Shown: piece by piece, positions 30,950-39,810 of the stretch | How positions within the stretch are numbered: position 1 is the stretch's first letter | Layout: every line of letters starts with the position of its first letter | NCBI GenBank assembly: GCA_003614735.1 | Contig: KZ992502.1 | Span: 1 to 39,810 of the forward strand | Origin: Thamnocephalis sphaerospora | Lineage: Eukaryota; Zoopagomycota; Zoopagomycetes; Zoopagales; Sigmoideomycetaceae | DNA length: 39,810 nucleotides | Direction of reading: 5' to 3' | The notes under the pieces: model-generated | What the model was told of the DNA's origin: nothing | What the model saw: only the letters and a program-made list of their open reading frames with translations | Databases searched by the model: none | Program-made: the position numbers and the translations under genes

Positions 30950-33900
30950 CTACGTGGGGTTGATTCCCATCTGGCGGTATGTTTCCAGTGCTTCCTTACG
31001 CAAGGCCAGCAGCTTGTAGTAGCGTAGCACCTCCAGAGACATATCGCGCATCTTGGCAGGCAGACCCGGATAGGCGGACACTTGCGCAATGCGCTTTTCG
31101 ACAATGCTGAGATCATAGCGATACGGGCATTCCAGCGGCAGATGAAGATCGCTTGGACAGCCAATCGGGCAGAATCGGCCGTCAAAAGCCGGCGCAGGGA
31201 TATTACCAAGGAGAGCTGAGGTCGAGACGGTGCTCGATCCGGAACCGGCGCTTATCGATGCAGCCACAGCACTGGACATGTTATACATGGACGTGGCGTT
31301 TGAGCTGAGCGAGCCAAGTGTGAGGGAAGACATCGATGAGCGTAGTGGAGCCGTAGGACTCGGCTGATACGCGTCGCTGGAGCTGTTAACCACATGCGCA
31401 ACACCACGCGGCGTGGCCAGTGGTGGAGATGGTGGCGGCGGTGCCATTCGCGGTGCTGCCGTGTAGGGCTCGCTTACTGTAGGCGACACTACAGGCACAT
31501 CCACAAAGCCACTAGGAGCGGACGGCACGCCAGGGCCACCAGAGTTGAGCACAACTTCACGAATTCGCGGCGAAGAGGTCGTGGATGCGGCCGAGGAGAA
31601 GGGCGCCGGGACATAGCCTGCTGTCGTAATATGTGGAGGCAGATGCGTTGGCGTAGCGGTGGCCGCCGTGACTGGCGACGGCAGCGACGGCAAGAACGTT
31701 GGTGACTGGGTAGCCGTACTCATAGGAGGGTGCATGCTGGCTGACGAAGCTAGTGGCGTCGGCGCCGTTGGCCGGTGAGCAGCCGCGCCTGCTGACGACG
31801 CAAATGGTTGCAAGGATGCCAAAGGTGTTAGCGAGGGTGGAGCGCCAGTGCCGTCTAGGCGTGGAGTGTTGGCTGATAAAGCGGGACCGCTCCTCATGGA
31901 TACAGCTGGCCCCCGTCGGACGCTCTCTCGGGCCTTTGGCCAAGGTACTGCAGCGGGCATCTCCTGACGCTTGCTAGCTGTCTCATTCGCATTGGCAGGC
32001 CCAGCAGCACCAGGCAAGCTGGTCGGTTGTGTCGCAGCCTGCGTGCCCTCTTGAGGTGGCGGAGAACAACTCAGGTCGATAAAATTAGACGGCTCGCCTG
32101 GCGGACCACTGCTCTTTTGCTGTAACTTTTGCTGTAGCTTGCGCTCTATAACGCGCTGCATAGCCGGCAGGATCTGGCAAGGACCCAGATGAGCACGCAG
32201 GCATACTTTGCAGCGTATCGATGTATCCTTGGAGGGTGGCAGTGGAGCGTCTGCCACATTGGGTGCATCTGTGCTTGTGACCGTCTGACCGGCAGATGTC
32301 CCACTCCCTAGAGCGTTCATTTTCACTGCGCTCGGTGGGGCAGTCGAGGTTGAAGCTGTGGTGTGTGCGCCAAAGTCAGGTATGTAAATCGCTTGACAAG
32401 CCGTTAATGATACTGCCATAGACCTACCTGGCATAGCGGGTACTGTTGGTGAAGATGGTGTTGAGGCGCTAAAGGCCTGTCCATGCTGGCTCTCCCTCTG
32501 TAGTGGATTAATCCTTGGCGCATAGAGTCTGATGAACTCAACGTGCTTCTGATTGCCTCTTTGCAATTCCTTAAAGTCGTTCTCGGTCCATCCACACGTG
32601 GACAGTATCCGGCAGAGCTCTTGCCTCATTTTCAATGCTGCGCTGCTCTGGTTGGCTGTGATGTGGCCCATCTGATTTAGAACAACACGCAGGTTCACCT
32701 CTTCCTTTAACTGAGGAATACTCCAGCCAGCAAACATTGGCGCGCTGGACTTGGATGACGTGGTCACAGCCGGGCTGCCTGTCACGGCTGGAGTGGGGAG
32801 ACTGGCTGATCTTACGGGTGTTCCCTGAGACTCCAAAGATAGTGTCCGTAAAGACGGCAAAGGCTGCGGCACAGACAGAGACGACGCTGTAGTTTGAGAG
32901 AAGAGCGTATGCGGGGCTGAATTGCCAGTCGGGATAGCGGCCGGCGACTGCGTAGGTTGAGCGGTATATCCTCGGTGGGATGGTACAGGCAGCCGTTGTG
33001 GCGGCGGTAACTGCGAGTGTTGCTGCAGTCGTGGTAATTGTGCCACGCGAGGTGCTGGCTGCGGTGGTAACGTTGACGCAGTCGGTGGTGGCGGCGGTGG
33101 CGGCGATGGTAACGGCGACGTAACGTGGCCGGCCAATGGCTTGAGCACAGGCGGTTGCCCAGAAGAATGAACAATTGGCTGCACAAACTCGGCACTCGAC
33201 GTCGTCTGTAGACTCTGTGAACCCAAAGCATGCATCCCGGATTGCAAAGTTGCCGAATCAGAGATTGGCCAGGCATGTGTCTGCATAGGCGCGGGCAGGA
33301 GTAGCGTGTTGGGCAGCCGTGCCTCAGAAACAGACGACGGCGACACCATCTGCGCGGCTGTTTGAGTGGGCGGCAGCTGGGCGGGCGCTTGTGCGTGCCA
33401 TCGAATGATTTGCGGATAGTTGTGCGATCTCGGCATAGGAACAGAGCCGGTCACATTCTTAAACTGCCAGGATTGCCCTGCTGCGGCATCGCCCTGTGTG
33501 GACATATCCGTCGGCGAAGGCGCCTCGTGGCCGTCCGCCATGTTGTTAATGTCGCGCTCCTCAGTGTCGGGCTGGAATTCACCACTTGGATCATCCATGT
33601 CAATGTCGTTGTCAATGGCAGACTTGATGCGACGTTTGCGCATGCCAAGATTCTCTCGTCTTTGCTCATCAATAAGGCTGTCCACATACGACACCTATCA
33701 TGGCAACGCTGTAAGCCATGCGTTCACACTGTGGCCATCATTCGTCACTGCACGGACAACTTACCACTTTGCGCTTGCGAGCTCCGCGGCCATACTGCTC
33801 CTGCTCTGTTGAATGCTGGTCCATACGCTCAGCAATCACTTGATCCCAAAAACCGTCCGGTAGCTGTTCTGGCTGGCTCTCCTGCAGTTCCGAGACGCCT

Positions 33901-36900
33901 TCGGTCGTCCATACACGAGCAAACGACAGAAAGCGGCCAGCAGCTGCTTCGGCTTGAGCGCGTGCGCTCTGCTCCACCTCCTCCTTATCGGCCTGCTCAA
34001 GGAGAGCTTCGATTGCCGCGTCGTCGTAACGAACGACATGAGACGCTGCAGCGCTGCTCTTTGTCGCGATACCACCATCGCCAGCACTCTGCGGCTCAGC
34101 AATCTCGCCCTCTTCCAGCTCCGGCTCTTGCTCAGAATCCTTGGCAAAAATGGCCATGGCGCCAAACTCCATGATTGATTTGATGTCTGCTACGTCCATC
34201 GATCCGTCCTCCATCCGCTCAATGACTAGGTGGTCAAGCGCCATCTTTTTCTTGGCTATCTGCATGATCCTCTCTACACATAGGTCTCTGATGAGAAAGA
34301 CGCTCACTGGCGCTTGCAGCACGACGCATGCTCACCCTCGATAGAATCGCGTAGCATTAGGCGAAAGACAGTGACACGCTGTAGACACGAGTGAGCGTTG
34401 GCAGACACACAAGCGCATCCAATTTCGCGTTCGCTTACCTTCTCTTGGCCAATGCGATGCGCACGGCTAAGCGCCTGCATATCCTGATGCGGATTATAGT
34501 CTTGGTCGAATATGATGACCGTATCAGCCGTTGCTACAGAACGGTAATGTAAGCCCATGATGCAGTCGACGCTATATCAGTGCGCTACACACCAAGATTG
34601 AGACCAACGCCGCCAGCGCGTGTGCTCAGCATAAAGGCAAAGAACGGAGAATCCGGCGCGTTAAACATGTCCACTCGCTTTTGTCGATCGCTGGCCTTGG
34701 TGCTTCCATCCTAATCGCTACGTGTCAACAAAAGACCACCACAGCCAATGTGCCATCGCTTGCTCAGTCTAACGCAGTCACCTACTAGGCGCAAATATTT
34801 GTACCCCTCGCCATCCATAAAGTCCTCAAGAATGGTGAGCATCCGCGCAAACTGCGTGAAAATAAGCACGCGACTCCCACGCGACTGAAGCTTGCGCAGC
34901 ATGTGCTGCAGAAATTGTAGTTTGGCAGAGGCCTCGACCAAGGCATGGTGCTCCTCTTCCTTTGTCTCAAACACCTTTTCAACACCTGGCTGGAGGTACG
35001 GGTGTCCAAGGATCCGGCGAATCAGCGAAAAAAGATTGGTCAGCGAGATGCTATTCTTGCTGGAAGTGGTGTCGGCGTGATCATGCATCCATTTGAACAG
35101 TGCTCCATTCCGCTTATACGCCTCCTGGCAAAGTTTTTTCTGCAGCGGCGACATGGTAATCGGCACAACCAGCTCTACCTGACGACATTGACACGCAATC
35201 GTCAGCACGACCACGCTGCAGCAGCTACCAGATTCTGGCAATAGAATTGCAAGCCCATCCACATACCTTGGGTGGCAGTTCACCTAGGACCTCGATCTTA
35301 GTGCGGCGCAGAATGTAAGGCCTTAACATCTGCAAAGAGTGACCAGAAATAAGTGGGCTGTCTTGAGCAGACACTGCGCAAACGATGTGCCCACCTCATG
35401 CAGCTCTGTCATGGAGTCTTTGGTGACTTCCGAATAGCGCTCCTCCAGTGCGCGCGGATCATCAAACTTGGCTGGATCCACTGTGTGCATCAGCTGGAAC
35501 AGTTCCTGAAGCCGGTTATTCAACGGCGTACCTGCACCACAGTGCGCCGTGTATAAGCACACTGCATACTAGCAGCCAACACGTTCGCCACCAAGCTCAC
35601 CGGTCAACAAAACGGTCTGACGCCGCTCCAGCTGCTGCAGCGCCGAAAACAGTTGATTGTTTTCGCCCTTGAGACGTTGCCCCTCGTCGACCACCACTGT
35701 GCTCCAATGCTCCTTCCTAAACCGGCTGTTTTCCCGAATTACATACTCGTAGGTGGTTACGACGATGTGTGCTGCCACAGCAGATGTAGACGTTCCGTCG
35801 ACTTGCGCAGGATATAGCAGATGACGACGAATCACATCGCGCGTTTCACTTTGGCCGCCATAAGCGCACACCACCAGGGCGGGAGCCCATTTGCGCAGCT
35901 CTCGCTCCCAGTTGGCCAGTACCGAGTTTGGTACGACAACGAGAAACGGAAACTGAGACCAGCGGTGGTAAAGTAGTGACAGAAAGCACGCCACCTGGAC
36001 CGTTTTGCCCAAGCCCATCTCGTCGGCCAGCACACACGATTGTGACGCGCACCACTTGGAGTATAGCCAGCTACAAGACCGCGCAGCAGTGCGTTCAAGC
36101 GTTAGCGCTTGATGTCATCTGCAATACACACTGCATTGCTCTGCACCTATGGCCTACCACCTGCCACGCCTACTTACTCAACACCCTCCATCTGATACGT
36201 CCACAGTGTGCCCGCCTGCATGTACTCGGGCTGCCTGGCAAACCGATTATACTGTACTGTTGGGAGATCATGGCGCAAAGAGCGCTCCAGGGACACGCAT
36301 AGCATATCCAAATAGTGGCCAAACGCATCCTTATACTCTGAAAACGACGGGTCATCGGAGCTGAACGGCTCCTCCCATGTGGCTACCAGATGGCGTGGTC
36401 AGCGCGGACACAGCAGGTCGCGCAAAGTCTACCAACCTTCTTCATACGGCCGGTCCTGCCATTTGACGTAGACACGCTCGGCGAGCTTCATAAAGCGCGA
36501 AACCGACTTGAAATGAACTTTGGTGATATCTTTTCCAGACGAGCGCAATGCATCGCGACGTGCTGCACGCCGTCTTAGTCGCTCCTCCACCACTGTTATA
36601 GCTGTATTCCTATCGCCACTCCATTCCACATCCAAAATGCGATCAACTTTGAGCCATTCTGGTAGCAGCATCTCATCCAGCGGAGGCGGCGGCAGGCAAT
36701 TAAGCGCATCCGGTAGCCAACTGGCCTCCGCACTTGAAGCGCGTGTTCCATCTCTGATTGAACTAGATGACACACCGTCATCATCGTTACCGCTGCCGCT
36801 GTTGCTCTTGTGGTCGTCGGGTGCACTGGATGCGTCCACTGCGCGCTCGCTCTGGTGCTTAAGGAAATATCGGTACAACGACGAGTTTGCCTTGCTAAGC

Positions 36901-39057
36901 CATGCCTCAGGTACCCAATCAGTGGCTCGGTACGAGCGGCCTCTAAACTTGACAAGAAACTCGCGCTCTCCCGCCTTTTGTGTTGACCCGGTAACAGCAG
37001 CACTAGTAGCAGTAGCAGCAGCAGTGTCCTTGGCAGATGTTTTTGGCGTATCATCAGCATTGGCCATGCATGCATCCGTATCAGCTTGGCCTGGATCATC
37101 GCTCACCGGTGTATCACCACCATTGGTGTTGTCAAATGTTGCATCCAAGCTCATCGTTGCAAGTGCATCCGTGGTTGCGCCTACAGGCGGCTGTGAAGGC
37201 GAGATGATGCGCCAAGTAAAGATACGGTGTACGGGAATAGGCCACCGAATGCAGTCGTCGCATCTCCACAAGCGCCTGTCAAACGAGTCGCCATTTTGAA
37301 CCAAGCAGCCAGCGTGCATGGGGCGTGCACAGCCCACACACACAATAGGATGCCGCAGTGCAGTTGGCGGCCACGGCTTGCCATGCTTTTCCAGCTCCTC
37401 GTCCAGCGGACGTCCTATTGCAGTCACACCGCATGTTATACATGCTTGCCGCCCTCGGCGCAACCAGTAGCTGGCATACGCTGAAAGAAAGTCTGAGTCT
37501 CGGGTGTCGGGTGCGTCACTAGCATATCCGCCATCGTCGGCGACAACATCCTCCATATCATTGGCACCGTCGTCACCAGCAGACTCAGCATTATCGGCAC
37601 CGCTGGCGTCATCTTCCGACACGTTACTGCGCGATGGCGATGCTGAACCTTCCGCTATAACAGCGGCATTGTCTGAACGATGCCCAGACTTTTTGCGCTC
37701 CCCCTCGCTCTTTTCCTCGCCCTCTGCTGAGCTAGACTCTGCATCTTGTGCGAAAAACTGCTCCAGAGTCAGTTGGGACGACCGAATCTGATCCCGCGCT
37801 CGCACCGCTGACTTTCGACCCAAAGAGCGTGATGCGTGGCCATCTGTCGTAGGCTGCGCAGAGTCCTGCAGCGGCGTAACAGGAGGTGACACGTCCGAGG
37901 AAGACACGCTATCCAAATCAATCACCATTCTCCGCGTGCTTCTAGAGTTCCGCCGAGGCTGGGTTGACTTGCTTTCCGCGTTTGCGCCATCATTTTGTAC
38001 ACTTGAGACAGCCGGAGAAGAAGGGGCTGAGGCTGGAGTAACGTTTTCCGCTATGCGTTTGGATATACTGCTCTGTGCCTGATTCGCAGTGCGATCGCGA
38101 GTCATGCGCGTTTTCCGGTCGTACGCTTCCAGCAGCATTGCAATACCATCGAGTGCGTCAATTGATTCCTACACCTCGTTGCAAGTCCGCGCCGACATGG
38201 TTAATTTGAGTTAGCGTAAGACACCCAAAGTGTATCACCGCCACATGTTGTCATACGCAATTGCCTACCCAGGTATATGTGCCGTCCTTGTGCTTTAAAA
38301 GGTAAAGCGTGCGACCAGTTGTGCTGGATCGCTTTGACAAAATCTCCTTCACTGTCAAACTTATGTCGCTGGCAGCTTTGCCGGATGGATTCGCATCTTC
38401 CGTCGGCCAAGACACCTTTGCAGTAGAGGCCACGCCATCGAGAGATCCGTCAGGCGCTATGACTCGAAAATGTAGCGCTGCTGAATACAGGTTGTCGCGC
38501 CGCTCCTCGCCGCTCTCTTTGGCTGCATTCAGGCGCTTATGCATCTCTTTGTAGTACTCGCGTGCTCCCTCTATCTGCATAGCGTCGCGTAAAATCGTCA
38601 ATACCTTTTCACGCAACCAACGATCGTTATGTGTGTGGCTGTTGCTACGGCTGCGACTGCCAGCGTTACTACCACCGCGGCGATTTTTCGAAGGGCCACT
38701 TGCAGCGCGGTCTTTCTTTGGCTGTGCGTGCTTCCTCTCATACTGCTCGACCAGCTCACGGCACCCGTCCAAATTCGAATGGTGCTCCCATGTGGAGTCG
38801 CTGACCGGATAACCAAGCCATTTTACGTAGTAATAGCGACCGTCCGCCTTGGTCTTCATGTCCAAAATTTTTTCCACCTCGTACACATCGTCAGAGCTTT
38901 CAGCGTCTGTACCGCTACCGACAGCCTCGTTCCCAGATTCAGTTTCTCCATCCACGTCCATGCGGCTAATATCCTTCTGCTGCCGCTGAGAGGCATCCCC
39001 GTCACAAGGCTCTTTGCCTTTACCAGCCTTTAGCTGCCGGCTTGTATTCCGAGACAT
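30950..39057 (-). CDS. Chromodomain-PHD-SNF2 chromatin remodeler (Mi-2/Mit1-like) with HP1-type N-terminus, 2432 aa
   Basis: Minus-strand exons: 39057-38269, 38168-36437, 36382-36178, 36070-35601, 35531-35395, 35329-35267, 35178-34786, 34710-34593, 34533-34439, 34378-34336, 34273-33765, 33694-30950. It is predicted to slide or space nucleosomes using ATP. Domains: HP1-type chromodomain (58-108; cage residues Tyr59, Trp80, Tyr83), a second chromo-like module (about 230-283, spanning intron 1), PHD finger (506-569), CHD chromodomains (664-701 and 768-845), SNF2 ATPase with GLGKT (928-932) and a DEGQ box (1037-1040), and helicase C with [12 protein letters not shown] and [11 protein letters not shown] (ending near 1334). 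A long Ser/Pro-rich tail carries Cys/His knuckles ([12 protein letters not shown] and [15 protein letters not shown]). Intron 1 (100 nt) decides the fusion; it restores GTYTWESID. An in-frame 72-nt intron (32427-32356) may exist in the last exon. Confidence 0.88.
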
Positions 39058-39810
39058 GCGTCGATATTTCACAAACACAGAAATAAAAGTAAATAGCAGA
39101 TGCAGTTGCAGTTACGGCCGAGTAGAACAGGCCGTTAGGACAGGCCCAGCACTGCGTGTGCAGTCGCAATTGCACGAGCAATCGTCGGACGTGTGTTATT
39201 GCGAGTGTCTGGAACAAACGTTCGGGAACAAAGAAAACACTGGTAGCCCTCTACCCATCGGCGCCTCCGCCCCAGTGATATGATCAACTGCACAGTAAAG
39301 TAGGGGACCTACCCTTGCGGACTCTACCCAATCAGCGCTTCACAAGCCGAGTCACATCAATGGGAATAGGTGGTACAAATACGGCCATTTGATAGATTAT
39401 TGGTGGAGGAAACTCAAATTTGGAACAAGAGGCATGCATGGCTGGTTTACCTCATGCATCAAAGCGTAAATAAGGCACTGTCAACCTCAAGTCCACTTTG
39501 CGTCTTTATCGCTGTCCAAGCTTCGGATGGCGCCTATGTCGCAAGCAGACGCTTAATTACATTTGGTCGAGCAAGATCCGGTGGTTGGCGCATTACCAAT
39601 AGTGGATAGGCTGGAGAACCTTACTTTGTGCACTCGAAAACCCTGGCTAATGGTGCGGCTGATCGTGTTGTCTATCCAAAAAGTGCCACGCATTCTTCCT
39701 TGTAACAACAATAGCCTGGCAGCAATAGACAAGCTTTGGTGCACCGGTGCCTGCAATAGAAAGTAGAGATGATGAGGACTACTGGCTTATGGTTCCCAAT
39801 CTACAACAAC
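39058..39810. other. Upstream flank of the remodeler, no gene seen
   Basis: The last 753 bp hold only short open frames on both strands, without recognisable motifs or a consistent splice chain. The part next to 39057 should carry the remodeler's promoter and leader. The rest could be the edge of a gene lying outside the window. Confidence 0.5.

Noticed and set aside
36429-38138. Treating the PHD-chromodomain frame as a separate gene starting at 38138
   Set aside because: An acceptor at 38169 and a donor at 38268 join it in phase to the upstream chromodomain exon and complete a chromo-like module, and the downstream donor at 36436 leads into the ATPase.
1-39810. tRNA genes, rRNA, CRISPR arrays and transposable elements
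   Set aside because: Reading for box-B-like motifs, long direct or inverted repeats and transposase or reverse-transcriptase motifs gave nothing I could support. A dedicated search could still find a tRNA.

Overview
The window comes from a fungal nuclear genome. The evidence is a chitin synthase with an N-terminal myosin-like motor and a DEK-type C-terminus, short introns (48-107 nt, mostly 55-76), recurring TACTAAC/CTAAC branch points, and a set of eukaryotic chromatin proteins. There are no bacterial-style operons. I cannot place the species; an early-diverging filamentous lineage is a guess from the divergence of several proteins.

Layout. Positions 1-6451 are gene-poor, with microsatellites and pyrimidine-rich DNA; one weak spliced ORF start (2941-) and one weak minus-strand ORF (about 3770-3890) are the only gene hints. 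A single-exon Ala-rich protein of unknown function follows (6452-8215, +). After a 1.5-kb intergenic stretch comes a two-exon chitin synthase of 1973 residues (9687-15681, +). A small coiled-coil protein (16794-15901, -) lies convergent to it. Next are an ornithine-decarboxylase-like enzyme (17477-19096, +), a protein with two Stc1-like zinc fingers (20814-19477, -), and, sharing its 152-bp promoter region, a SET-domain protein (20967-21830, +). A twelve-exon cohesin subunit Scc3/STAG (22078-26741, +), an unidentified membrane protein (26993-28879, +), a three-exon Aro8/kynurenine-type aminotransferase (30703-29146, -) and a twelve-exon chromodomain-PHD-SNF2 remodeler (39057-30950, -) complete the window.

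Functional reading. Four of the ten confident genes concern chromatin: the Stc1-like adaptor, the SET protein, cohesin Scc3 and the remodeler. The remodeler is the most interesting. My exon reconstruction joins an HP1-type chromodomain with its aromatic cage, a second chromo-like module, a PHD finger, two CHD-type chromodomains and a Mi-2/Mit1-like ATPase in one 2432-residue protein. In fission yeast the HP1 reader and the Mit1 ATPase are separate subunits of SHREC, so this would be a covalent version of that partnership. Two enzymes show altered active sites: the decarboxylase keeps the PLP site but has lost two substrate-binding aspartates, and the chitin-synthase motor keeps its P-loop but not switch I or switch II. 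All exon boundaries were worked out by hand from splice signals, reading phase and family conservation, with no RNA support.
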